From VAZQ01 sp963817015 (lineage in GTDB: Bacteria > Pseudomonadota > Alphaproteobacteria > Rhizobiales > Xanthobacteraceae), in contig CAWFMV010000009.1 in the NCBI GenBank assembly GCA_963817015.1, forward strand, positions 221,368 through 285,367: 64,000 nt of DNA, in the 5' to 3' direction. Below, piece after piece: positions 1 to 8,895 of the stretch (within the stretch, counting starts at the first letter, position 1; every line of letters starts with the position of its first letter). The notes under the pieces are model-generated. The model searched no databases. It had not been told where the DNA came from and worked only from the letters and a program-made list of their open reading frames with translations. Position numbers and translations under genes: made by a program.

Positions 1-2
1 CA

Positions 3-101
3 GCGGCAAGGCTTGCGATCGACCCGGAGTTGAATGCCATGCGGCGCGGCTGGGAATACTGGGCGCGGCAGGCTGGCTGCGACGAATTGCTGGCGGATTA
101 G
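3..101 (+). CDS. C-terminal fragment of an unidentified protein (5' partial)
   Basis: An open frame enters from the left edge in frame 3 and ends at a TAG at 99-101, giving 32 residues (it begins ARLAIDPEL and ends CDELLAD). GC-rich third positions and the tidy stop about 50 bases before the next gene suggest a genuine C-terminus. The fragment is too short for a family assignment. Confidence 0.45.
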   Translation, partial: AARLAIDPELNAMRRGWEYWARQAGCDELLAD

Positions 102-148
102 CCGCATTGGCCGGCGCCCGGGCCAGAGCTATAAGACGGTAAATCCGG

Positions 149-1191
149 ATGGAGGAAAGATTGTCAGGACGCCTCACTCCTCGCGTCATTGTTGCAGCAC
201 AGTGCCTTGTCGCTGCGACGATCTCTGCGCATGCCGACGCTGTTTCCGATTTCTACAAGGGCAAGACCCTCTCGCTGATCGCGGGGTTCCCGCCGGGCGG
301 CGGCTACGACACCTATGTGCGCATCCTGGCGCGCCACTTCGGCCGGTTCATTCCGGGCCAGCCGCTGGTCGTCGCCTCGAACATGCCGGGCGCCGGCTCG
401 CTCACCGCCGCCAACCACATCTACAGCAAGGCCACTCCCGACGGGCTCTCGCTCGCGATGTTCGCCTCGTCCGCCGCCATGGAGCCGCTGCTCGGCAACA
501 AGGCCGCGCTGTTCGACAACACCAGGTTCAGCTGGATCGGCAGCATGTCGAACGACGTGGCCTATTGCGGCGTCTGGCAGTCGCCGGGTATCCCGGCAAC
601 CTTCGACGAGATGGCCAGCAAGGAGACGATCTTCGGCGGCGGCGCGCCGGCGGCGATCACCTATCAGCACCCGATGGTGCTCAAGACTGTGCTGCGCGCC
701 AATATCCGCGTCATCCCGGGCTACGCCGGCACGCGTGACATCAATCTCGCCATGCAGCGCGGCGAGGTGCATGGCACCTGCGGCCTGTTCGGCTCCTCGA
801 TCAAGTCGTCGTTCGCCGAGGATGTGAAGGTCGGGCGCCTGAAGGTCGTGATCCAGATGGGCAACAAGAAGTCGGACGAGTTCGGCGCCGTGCCGAGCGT
901 GTTCGACTATGCCAAGACTGACGAGGAGCGGGCGGTGCTCGACGTCCATTTCCGGCAGCTTCTGCTCGGCCGTCCGGGGCGGGCCCGCCCGGCATTCCGG
1001 CCGACCGCCTCAAGGCGCTGCGCGAGGCGCTCACCGCAACCATGAAGGATGCCGAGTTCCTCGCGGAGGCGAACAAGGCCGGGCTCGATATCGATCCGGC
1101 CTCGGTCGAGGAGGTCGACGCGCTGCTCAAGCGCTTCGCGGCGTTCCCGCCGGAGGTGTTCCGCAAGGCGCAGGAAGCGATCGGGCGGTGA
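149..1191 (+). pseudogene. Bug-family (tripartite tricarboxylate) substrate-binding protein, frameshifted near 960-1000
   Basis: Periplasmic receptor of the Bug/TctC family, which binds organic acids. The mature part opens with the family pattern YKGKTLSLIAGFPPGGGYD, followed by an RPGAGS-like NMPGAGSLTAANHIY stretch. The N-terminus is a signal peptide ending near AHADA. ATG 149 is in frame, but a TTG at 161 has a better Shine-Dalgarno sequence (GGAGGA at 151-156) and may be the true start. The frame breaks at about 960-1000. The last 70 residues (GIPADRLKALREALT, ending AQEAIGR) lie in another frame, so at least one indel is present. No TctA/TctB membrane genes are adjacent, which is usual for orphan Bug proteins. 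The family call is firm; the ligand is unknown. Confidence 0.82.
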
Positions 1192-1209
1192 GCCGCGAGC
1201 TTCTCCGTT

Positions 1210-1297
1210 CGTCCCCGCGCAAGCGGGGACCCAGACGCCGAGCATGTGGCAGGACACACCGAGCAGTGGCTCCTGGGTCCCCGCTTGCGCGGGGACG
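1210..1297. repeat. Extragenic palindrome, REP-like (CGTCCCCGC...GCGGGGACG)
   Basis: Perfect 25-base inverted repeat, arms 1210-1234 and 1273-1297, each itself containing a short CCCCGC/GCGGGG palindrome. It lies between the convergent Bug and TauD genes. The same family recurs at 4503-4611, 34155-34250 (decayed) and 36783-36901. Confidence 0.85.
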
Positions 1298-1313
1298 ACA
1301 GCGGCATCGTCAA

Positions 1314-2190
1314 TCAAAACGGCACGTCGCCGACCACCGCCGTGCGCTCCATGCGCCGGCGCTCGGGATAATAGTCGTTGGCGGCATAGTGCTGGGTCGA
1401 GCGGTTGTCCCAGAACACGATCGTGCCCGGTGTCCAGCGCACGCGAAACTGATATTCCGGCACCTGCGCCTGCGCACACAGCACGTCGAGAATGGCGTGG
1501 CTTTCCGCCGGCTCCATGCCGTCGATCTGCAGCGTGAACTGCGGATTGACGTAGATGGACTTGCGCCTGCTGACCGGATGGGTGCGCACGACCGGATGCA
1601 GCGGATTGGGGAACATCTCCTCCATCTTGCGCAGCTTCGCCTGGTCTTCCTCCGACTTGCCGAACAGCACGCGGAAATTCTTGAAGTCGTGCACCGCGCG
1701 CAAGCCCGTCGATCATGCCCTTGAACACGTCGCTCAAGCCCTCGTAGGCCGCCTCCATGTCGGCCCACAGCGTGTCGCCGCCGACCTTCGGCATGATCTC
1801 GCAGCGCAGGATCGTGTACTTGGTGGGGTTCTTCCGGAACGTCGTGTCGCTGTGCCAGACGTCGGTGGAGAGCACCGGATTGTCCTTGTGGTTGTCGAGC
1901 ACGAGGATTTCCGGGAACTGGCCCTGCGGCCGCATCGGATGCACCTCGAGCTCGCCGAAGTGCCGGCTGACCGCGACATGCTGCTCGGTCGTCAGGTGCT
2001 GGTCGCGTATGACGATGATCTTGTGCTCGATCAGGGCGGCCTCGAGCGCCTGGAACGTCGCGGGCTCGTGCTCCTGCTTGAGGTCGAGCCCATGGATCTC
2101 CGCGCCGAGCCGCGCGCCCAGGCGCTCGACCTCGAACGGCGGCTTGCCGGCCGTGGCGGTCGATTTGTCGGCGGCGACGTTGATGTTCAT
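1314..2190 (-). pseudogene. TauD/TfdA-family Fe(II)/2-oxoglutarate dioxygenase, one frameshift near 1703
   Basis: Non-haem iron dioxygenase that couples 2-oxoglutarate decarboxylation to hydroxylation of a small substrate (taurine, 2,4-D and similar compounds in characterised members). The N-terminal part holds the HxD iron motif in WHSDTTF. The C-terminal part holds the distal His in TQHYAAND and the 2-oxoglutarate-binding Arg in the ERRRMER region. Start chosen at ATG 2190 (MNINVAADKS). The two halves are joined by one extra base at about 1703: the plus strand reads GCAAGCCC where GCAGCCC restores the frame (..MIDGLRAVHDF..). With that correction the protein is about 291 residues, normal for the family. 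It is divergent from the ABC importer at 2324, so it may act on the imported compound. Substrate unknown. Confidence 0.82.
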
Positions 2191-2323
2191 GGGCTGCTCC
2201 CGGGCTCGCTTTCGACGCTGATTATGCGGCGTCCAAGCGGGCTTTCCAAGGCGGGCGTTCCAAGGCGGTTGCGCCGGCCAGATCGCCTTGACAGGGCATG
2301 CGGCCGCCCGTTGAGTCACATTG

Positions 2324-3407
2324 ATGGGCAAGCTCGAGATCGACGACGTGACCATGCGCTTCGGCGACGTGGTGGCGGTCGACCGCGTCTCGCTTACGGT
2401 TGCCGAAGGCGAAACCGTGGTCCTGCTCGGTCCGAGCGGCTGCGGCAAGACGACGCTTCTGCGCCTGATCGCGGGCTTCAACCGGCCGATGGCCGGCGCC
2501 ATCCGCATCGCCGGCCGGACCGTGGCCTCGCCGACCGTGATGGTTCCGCCGGAGAAGCGCTCGCTCTCGATGGTGTTCCAGAGCTACGCGGTGTGGCCGC
2601 ACAAGACCGTGTTCGAGAATCTCGCCTATGGGCTGCGGCTCCGCCATCTCGACGCTGCCACGATCACCGCCAAGGTCAATGACGCGCTCGCGACGGTGCG
2701 GATGGACGGTTATGGCGAGCGCTATCCGGCGCGAGCTCTCGGGCGGCCAGCAGCAGCGCGTCGCGCTCGCGCGTGCCCTCGTGCTCGAGCCCGAGATCCT
2801 GTTGTTCGACGAGCCGCTGAGCAATCTTGATGCGACGCTGCGCGAGCACATGCGGTTTGAGATCAAGACGCTGCTCGGCAAGCTCAAGATCACCTGCATC
2901 TACGTGACCCACGATCAAAGCGAGGCGATGGTGATCGCCGACCGCGTCGCCGTCATGAACCGCGGGCAGGATCGAGCAGCTCGGCTCGCCCGAGGATGTC
3001 TACTATCGATCGGAGACTGATTTCGTCGCGCAGTTCATCGGGCTTGCGAACGTGCTCGATGCCAGGATCGTGGGGCCGGCCGATCCGGACCTGATCAAGG
3101 TCAGCGTCGACGGCGTCGGCGACATCGTCGCACGCGCCGGCCGCAGCAACAGGCAGTCGCTGACGGCGCGGCTGTTCCTGCGGCCCGAGCACATCGAGCT
3201 TGCCGGCGCGCCGCGTGCCGGGCATGAATACGCTAAAGGGCAAAGTGACGCGCCGGAGCTTCGTCGGGGCGCAGACCGACTATGTCGTCGATGTCAACGG
3301 CACTGCCTTGCGCGTGATCAGCAGCAGCCGCGACGCGCGCTATCAACCGAGCCAGGATGTGCTCGTTGAGCTTTGCACCGGCAGACTGCCTGCTGCTCGG
3401 GAGCTGA
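2324..3407 (+). pseudogene. ABC importer ATPase, ferric/polyamine (CysA/PotA/FbpC) type, four +1 frameshifts
   Basis: Nucleotide-binding subunit of an ABC importer. Walker A is GPSGCGKTT, the Q-loop is in VFQSYAVWPH, the signature is LSGGQQQR, Walker B is ILLFDEP, and the switch His is in VTHDQSEAM. A C-terminal TOBE-like domain with RPEHIEL follows, so the full product would be about 360 residues. As read, the frame breaks at 2732 (extra C before the signature GAG codon), about 2964 (GGGCAGG for GGCAGG), about 3217 (GGGCATG for GGCATG) and about 3374 (CTTTGC for CTTGC). Removing these four bases gives one frame from ATG 2324 to TGA 3405-3407. It leads an operon with the binding protein at 3440 and the permease at 4641. 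Confidence 0.85.
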
Positions 3408-3439
3408 ACAACAAACTGAAGAACGACAGGAGGAAACAC

Positions 3440-4486
3440 ATGCGGGCGCTTCTTCAGGACTTTGGCTGGGGTCGTGCTGTCGGTTTCGGCGGCACCGCTT
3501 GCGGCGCGCAGTCGGCAATTCCGACGCTCGACCAGCTCTACCAGGCCGCCAAGGCGGAGGGGCAGGTCGTGTTCGGCGGCGCCATCAAGGAGGAGAACCA
3601 GCAGAAGCTTGCGGCCGTGTTCCAGCAGCGCTTCCCCGGCATCGCGATCAAATACACCCGCCGCTCGACCGAGCCGATGGTGCAACTGGTCGAGGCCGAG
3701 CGCCGCGCCAATCGCGTGAGCTTCGACCTGCTCAATCTGACCGAGCCGGGCGACGTGGTGCGCTGGACCAAGCAGGGCTTTCTCGCCGCGGTGCCGATGC
3801 CGGACACCGACAAGATGCTGCCCGAGACGTTCGATCCCAATGGCTTCTCCATCGCGCTGTCGGTGACGCCCATGCTCGGCATCTACAGCACCAAGGCGCT
3901 CAAGCCGGGCGAGGCGCCGACCTCGCTGAAGGACGCTGGTGACCGACCCGAAATGGAAGGGCAAGGTCGTGATCTCGCGTCCGATCCGCGGCGGCACCAG
4001 CAGCGGCGCGCTGATGAATGTGGTCAATGCGGTGGGGCGCGATTTCATCAAGAGCGCGACGCGAGCGCGACATCCTGCTCACGCTCGGCAACGAGGCGGC
4101 GATCGCCTCGGTGGTCTCGGGCGAGCGGCGCGGTCAGCTGGGGCGTCAGCGGCTATCGCGCGATCGAGGCCAAGGCCGAGGGCTCGCCGATCGAGCTGAT
4201 CGTCTGGGACGAGGGGCTTGCGCTGGCGCAGTTCATCGGCGTGGTGCCCGCCAAGGCGCCGCATCCGAACGCGGCGCGGCTGCTGCTGCGCTGGATGATG
4301 ACGCCGGAAGGGCAGGAGCTATTGGTCAAGAACGTCAACCAGTATTCGGCGCGCAAGGATATCGCTATCACGCCGCTCGCGCAGCCGCCGCTCTCGGCGC
4401 TCAGGATCAACGCGTTCAGCAACGAGAAGATCGTCAGCGAGGGCCATGCGCTCGCGGTCGAGTTCGACAAGGCCGTGGGGATGTAA
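3440..4486 (+). CDS. ABC importer substrate-binding protein, ferric/polyamine (Fbp/PotD-like) class, garbled by compensating insertions
   Basis: Extracytoplasmic binding protein of the importer that includes the flanking ATPase and permease. ATG 3440 has a good Shine-Dalgarno (AGGAGG at 3428-3433). The mature part carries an extracellular-binding-protein 1 pattern (LYQAAKAEGQVVFGG, then WDEGLALAQF and a C-terminal RLLLRWMMTPEG). Frame changes in the signal peptide (about 3460 and 3505) hide a normal hydrophobic core (AGVVLSVSAAPLAA) in the next frame. Three +1 insertions at about 3940, 4062 and 4128 cancel, so the frame closes correctly but about 60 central residues are scrambled. The insertion at 4062 is a C before GAG. 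Family firm; ligand unknown. Confidence 0.78.
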   Translation: MRALLQDFGWGRAVGFGGTACGAQSAIPTLDQLYQAAKAEGQVVFGGAIKEENQQKLAAVFQQRFPGIAIKYTRRSTEPMVQLVEAERRANRVSFDLLNLTEPGDVVRWTKQGFLAAVPMPDTDKMLPETFDPNGFSIALSVTPMLGIYSTKALKPGEAPTSLKDAGDRPEMEGQGRDLASDPRRHQQRRADECGQCGGARFHQERDASATSCSRSATRRRSPRWSRASGAVSWGVSGYRAIEAKAEGSPIELIVWDEGLALAQFIGVVPAKAPHPNAARLLLRWMMTPEGQELLVKNVNQYSARKDIAITPLAQPPLSALRINAFSNEKIVSEGHALAVEFDKAVGM

Positions 4487-4502
4487 GCACAGCCTTTCGG
4501 TT

Positions 4503-4611
4503 GTCGTCCCCGCGAAGGCGGGGACCCATACGCCCTGTGCTTCATGTGGGCACCGCCAGACCTAGTTCTGGAGCGGCGGTGGTTATGGGTCCCCGCCTTC
4601 GCGGGGACGAC
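4503..4611. repeat. Extragenic palindrome, REP-like
   Basis: Perfect 28-base inverted repeat, arms 4503-4530 and 4584-4611, between the binding-protein and permease genes of one operon. A stem of this strength in the transcript could attenuate the permease gene or protect the upstream mRNA. It is the same family as 1210-1297. Confidence 0.87.
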
Positions 4612-4640
4612 AGCAGGAGGGCCTGCGGCAGGATTAGAAG

Positions 4641-6374
4641 ATGACAACGCTGTCGCATCCATCGACCCCTCTGCCATTTGGCACCCGCTTTGCCCGCGGC
4701 CTCGATGCGCTGCGGCAGGAATGGCTGCGCAGCCTGATCATGATCGCGGCCGTTCTCGCGGTCGGCGGGCTTGTACTTTATCCGCTCGGCATTCTATTCA
4801 ATATCGGGCTGCGCACGGAGGACGGCGCGCTCACGCTGGCGAACTATCGCAGCGTGCTGACCGAGCCGGGGCTTGTCTCTGCGCTGATCAATTCTCTCAT
4901 CGTCAGCGCGGCCACGACCATGCTTTCGCTCGTCATCGCGCTGCCGATGGCGTGGGCGGTGGCGCGCACCGCGATGCCGGGGCGGCAGCTCGTCCGCGTC
5001 GCGGTGCTGATCGCCTTCGTCATCCCGAATTTCATCTCGGTGATCGCCTGGATCCTGCTGCTTGGCCCCAATGCCGGACTGATCAACGTGTTCCTGCGCG
5101 ATACATTCGGTATCGCAGGCGCATTCAACATCTACAGCATGAGCGGGCTCATTCTGGTTCTCACCTTCAGCTTCTATCCGCTCATCTTCTTTGCCGTCAC
5201 GGCGGCGCTCGACAACATGGACCCTGCCTACGAGGAGGCGGCGCAGATGGCAGGCGCCTCAGCCTGGCGTGCTTCACTCGGCGTCACCATGCCGCTGGTG
5301 TTGCCGGCTATCCTCTCGGCATCGGTCTTCGTGTTTCTCGAGGCGATGGGCGCCTTCGGGGCGCCGGCGGCGATCGGGCACGGTGCGCGCTTCCACACGC
5401 TGACCACCAAGATCTACGAGCTGTTCAGCTATCCACCGCGCTTCGAGCTTGCTGCGGCTGCGGCCGCCCCGATCATTGGCTTCACCGTACTCGGGCTCCT
5501 GCTGCAGCGTGTCGTGCTGCGCGGGAAGCGCTTCACGATCATCGGCGGCAAGCGTGGCGCGTCGCGTGCGGTCGACCTCGGCAAGGGCCGCTGGCTTCTG
5601 TTCGCGTGGTGCATGCTGGTGATTTTCGTCAGCGTCGTGCTGCCGCTGATCATCCTGTTGCGCACCTCGCTGATGGCGCGCTGGGGGCTGGCGTTCTCCT
5701 GGGAGAACCTCACGCTGCGCAACTACGCTTCGTTCGCGAGCGCCTCGACCATCGTGCCGACTGCGTTTCTCAACAGCGCGCTGATCTCGGCCGTGGTCGC
5801 CAGCGCCTGCGTCGTGCTGGGGATGATCGTCGTCTGGATCGTCGAGCGCACGTCGCTGCCAGGCCGTGGTCTCTTGACGTTCGCCTCGACCGTGACTTTT
5901 GCATTCCCCGGCGTAGCGCTCGCGGTTGGCTTCGTGCTTGGCTTCAGCACCGAGCCGCTCGCGCTGTTTGGCACGATCTGGCTGTTCTTCATCGCGTTCA
6001 CGGCGCATCGCTTTCCGTTCGCCTTCATGTTCCTGCGCAATAGCGTCAAGCAGCTGTCGTCAGAGATGGAGGAAGCCGGGCGCGTCTGCGGCGCATCCTG
6101 GGCGCGCGCGCTGATCGATATCTCGGCGCCACTGATCAAGTCGGGCCTGCTGGCGGCCTGGATGGTGGTGTTTGCGGTGACGCTGCGGGAGCTGAGCATG
6201 GCGATCCTGCTCTACGTGCCCGGCACCGAGACGCTGCCGATCGCGATCTACAGCTTCATCGACAACGGCACATTCGAGATCGCGGCCGCGCTGTCGGTGG
6301 TGCTGATTCTCCTGAGCATCGCCGCCATGCTGGCGCTGCGCTGGCTGACCGGTAAGGCGCATATGGAGCTGTAG
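4641..6374 (+). CDS. ABC importer permease with two fused transmembrane domains (FbpB/ThiP-like)
   Basis: Membrane subunit of the importer, 577 residues, about twelve membrane helices. Two binding-protein-dependent transport domains lie in tandem. Each carries an EAA-type cytoplasmic loop that docks on the ATPase: EEAAQMAGASAWRASLGVTMP in the first half and EEAGRVCGASWARALIDIS in the second. Fused permeases of this layout are typical of ferric-iron, thiamine and some phosphonate importers. The gene is completely open, although both operon partners upstream are riddled with frame changes. It ends 3 bases before the convergent gene at 6378. No ligand can be inferred. Confidence 0.9.
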   Translation: MTTLSHPSTPLPFGTRFARGLDALRQEWLRSLIMIAAVLAVGGLVLYPLGILFNIGLRTEDGALTLANYRSVLTEPGLVSALINSLIVSAATTMLSLVIALPMAWAVARTAMPGRQLVRVAVLIAFVIPNFISVIAWILLLGPNAGLINVFLRDTFGIAGAFNIYSMSGLILVLTFSFYPLIFFAVTAALDNMDPAYEEAAQMAGASAWRASLGVTMPLVLPAILSASVFVFLEAMGAFGAPAAIGHGARFHTLTTKIYELFSYPPRFELAAAAAAPIIGFTVLGLLLQRVVLRGKRFTIIGGKRGASRAVDLGKGRWLLFAWCMLVIFVSVVLPLIILLRTSLMARWGLAFSWENLTLRNYASFASASTIVPTAFLNSALISAVVASACVVLGMIVVWIVERTSLPGRGLLTFASTVTFAFPGVALAVGFVLGFSTEPLALFGTIWLFFIAFTAHRFPFAFMFLRNSVKQLSSEMEEAGRVCGASWARALIDISAPLIKSGLLAAWMVVFAVTLRELSMAILLYVPGTETLPIAIYSFIDNGTFEIAAALSVVLILLSIAAMLALRWLTGKAHMEL

Positions 6375-6377
6375 CGG

Positions 6378-7266
6378 TCAGTCGCTGGTCCAGCGCGCTT
6401 CGAGCGCTTCCAGCTCGTTGAGCCCCATCAACTCGTTGAGCTCGCCGAACGGCACCAGCAGGTCGGGCCGCTGCACTGGCGCATCGGCCGTGATCGTCGG
6501 CGCGAACGCCTCGAGCGCATTGATCATGCCGCGCAGCGCGGCGCTGGTGAGCATGCGCGCATAGGAAACGGTGGCGACGCCGAGCGCCTCGAGTTGCTTG
6601 GGCGTGACGAGCGGCGTCGTGCCGCGCTCGATCAGCCCGAAGCCCATGTTGACCGCGAGCGGCTTGCGCACGTTCTTTGCTACGCTCGCAATGTCGTCGA
6701 CCGAGAGCAGCGCGTCGGCAAACACGATGTCGGCGCCGACTTCCGCGTAGAGATTGAGCCGGTCGATGACCTCGTTGATGCCGTCGGTCGCCGCCGCATC
6801 GGTGCGGGCGCGGATCATGAAGTCGGTATCGTGGCGCGTATCGACCGCGGCCTTCACCTTGTCGGCCATCTCGCGTGCCGGAATGACAGCCTTGCCGGCG
6901 AGATGGCCGCAGCGCTTGGGCCAGACCTGGTCCTCGATCGAAATCGCTGCGAGCCCCGCGCGCTCGAAGGCGCGGGTGACAAAATGAACGTTGAGCGCAT
7001 TGCCATAGCCGGTGTCCGCGTCGGCGAGGAGGGGCATGCCCGTGCAGGCGGCGAGCATGTTCGCAGGCGCGCAGGTTCTGGTCGAAGGTGAGAATGCCGC
7101 GGTCGGCAAAGCCAAGCAGGCTTTCGGAGAGGCCCGCACCGCTGATCGCGGCGGCCTTGTAGCCGAAGCGCTCGACCAGCCGCACGCTGTAGCCGTTGAA
7201 CACGCCCGGAAGAACCAGGATCTCCTTGGCTTCGACAAGGGTTCGGAAGGCTCGACGATCGGTCAT
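6378..7266 (-). pseudogene. Isocitrate lyase/PEP mutase superfamily enzyme, one frameshift near 7065
   Basis: Alpha/beta-barrel enzyme that makes or breaks C-C or P-C bonds of 2-oxo acids (methylisocitrate lyase, oxaloacetate hydrolase, PEP mutase group). The Mg-binding segment LLADADTGYGNALN, the SIEDQ strand and the K(R)CGH catalytic loop in PKRCGHLAGK are all present. The N-terminal 50 residues from ATG 7266 are in a different frame. One extra T in CCTGCGAAC at about 7065 separates them from ANMLAACTG. Corrected length is about 295 residues, normal for the family. It follows the MmgE/PrpD gene at 7309-8652 by 42 bases on the same strand, a pairing consistent with methylcitrate-like chemistry. 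Exact substrate unknown. Confidence 0.83.
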
Positions 7267-7308
7267 GGCATGCGGTCCGGAGTGGCGAGGTCGGTCAGCG
7301 TGCGTGCG

Positions 7309-8652
7309 TCACAGTCCTCGAGCGATTGACACTGAGTCGATGATCCGTGCGATCCGGTCGGGCGGCAGGACCGCGGCCGCGAGCGTCTCGAACTTGCGGC
7401 GGAGCTGCTGCGGCGGCAACGGATTGCCCGGGCTGCCTGGCCGCTCCAGCACCTCGCGCGCAACGCTGCGGCCGTCGGTCGTGATGATCTCGACGCGCGC
7501 GCAATGGCGGGTGGCGTCACCGCCGACGTCGTATTTCGGATCGACCTCGATCCTGATTTTTTTGATGATCGCGAGCGCCGCCGGGTCGGCGAGGCGATCC
7601 TCGCGGAACTGCTCCTGCATGGCGTTGCGGTCGAGGATCATCATGGCGGACGTGAAGTAGAGGTTCATCTGCGCGGCAGTGACGCCTTGCGGCTCGTAGG
7701 GCCAGGCGCAGTGGCGATGCGCCATGGTGCTGCAATGGATGGCGACCTCGCGAATGTCGTTTGCGGTCAGCGCATTCTCGGCCATCAGGCCGTCGATCGC
7801 GAACAGCACCGACTGCACGCTTGCCGCGGTGGCGTAGGGCTTGAAGCCGACGCTCAGGATCTCCCAGCGCTGGCCGAGGCCGTCGGTGAGATAGGAGAGC
7901 TCCGGCTCGCCGCTGTAGGTGCTTAGAAAGCCGCCGTAGGGCGCTTCCAGCACGTTGGGAATGCCAGTGAAGCCGCGCGCGGCGAGCTGCGCGCCGGTTA
8001 CGCCCGCCTGCGCGGCGCGTCCGCAGTGCAGGCGCTTCGACATCGCGCCTTCCTGCGCGGCCATCAGCCCCGCACCGAACGACCCGGCGATGCCGATCGC
8101 GTGGCGTGCGGGCTCCGGCGCCAGCCGCAGGAGATTGGCAGCGGTGGCGGCCGCCACGAACGGCCCGCAGGCGCCCTGGAAATGATGGCCGCGCATGAAC
8201 AGCCGGCCGGTCGCAGCCAGCCCGACCCGCAGCCCGACCTCGTAACCGGCGGCGATCGCGGCGATGAGCTGCCGCCCGGACACCGCGGGGAGGGTGTCAG
8301 CGAGCGCAAGCGCAGTCGGCAACGCGAGCGAGCCTGCGTGCAGATGCGCGGCGGCGTGGATGTCGTCCATCTCGAAGCCGTGGCCCGCCGTCGCGCCGAT
8401 CAGCACCGCCTGCGACACGCTGGTCTTGAGCGGCGTGCCGAGCACGCGCGAGCGCGCATTGCCGCCTTCCTCGTTGGCGAGGTCGATCAGCATTCTGGTC
8501 CAGGGCAGCGTGACGCCGAACAGGCAGCAGCCGAGCGCATCGAGGATGCACTGCTTGAGGCGGCCGACCACCGGCTCCGGCAGGTCATTGTAGGAAAGCG
8601 CAGCGGCGAATTCCGCAAGCGCGCGCGTAGCGCTGGTGTCGGGAGCAAGCAT
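7309..8652 (-). CDS. MmgE/PrpD family protein (copy 1, intact)
   Basis: Member of the MmgE/PrpD fold, which includes 2-methylcitrate dehydratase, cis-aconitate decarboxylase and iminodisuccinate epimerase. The 447 residues from ATG 8652 fit the usual 440-480. Family marks: HGFEMDDIHAAAHLHAGS near residue 90 (the D-D-x-H segment), the AAQEGAMSKRLHCGRAAQAG stretch, and EAPYGGF before the small C-terminal domain. It is cotranscribed with the isocitrate lyase-like gene downstream. Unlike the three other copies at 13.6-19.5 kb it carries no frame error. The reaction cannot be fixed from sequence alone because the superfamily is functionally diverse. Confidence 0.88.
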   Translation of the reverse strand: MLAPDTSATRALAEFAAALSYNDLPEPVVGRLKQCILDALGCCLFGVTLPWTRMLIDLANEEGGNARSRVLGTPLKTSVSQAVLIGATAGHGFEMDDIHAAAHLHAGSLALPTALALADTLPAVSGRQLIAAIAAGYEVGLRVGLAATGRLFMRGHHFQGACGPFVAAATAANLLRLAPEPARHAIGIAGSFGAGLMAAQEGAMSKRLHCGRAAQAGVTGAQLAARGFTGIPNVLEAPYGGFLSTYSGEPELSYLTDGLGQRWEILSVGFKPYATAASVQSVLFAIDGLMAENALTANDIREVAIHCSTMAHRHCAWPYEPQGVTAAQMNLYFTSAMMILDRNAMQEQFREDRLADPAALAIIKKIRIEVDPKYDVGGDATRHCARVEIITTDGRSVAREVLERPGSPGNPLPPQQLRRKFETLAAAVLPPDRIARIIDSVSIARGL

Positions 8653-8895
8653 GGCTGGCCTTTTCGGATCGTGACACCCGATGGTGCCACAGGCGCCGGC
8701 TGCGCGATATCGGGTGGCGGCGGCGCGTCTTGCTGCGCCGCTAAGCCGCGAAACTCACTCGATTGGCTTTCTCCAGTTCAGCAGAGGTGATTAGGAGGGC
8801 ACACCTTCATCCTCTGATCACACGCATCCTCCAATTGCAGGACGGCGACGCTCCCAAATCATCGTATCGCTGCACGACGTCTGGAGGGGGCTGCA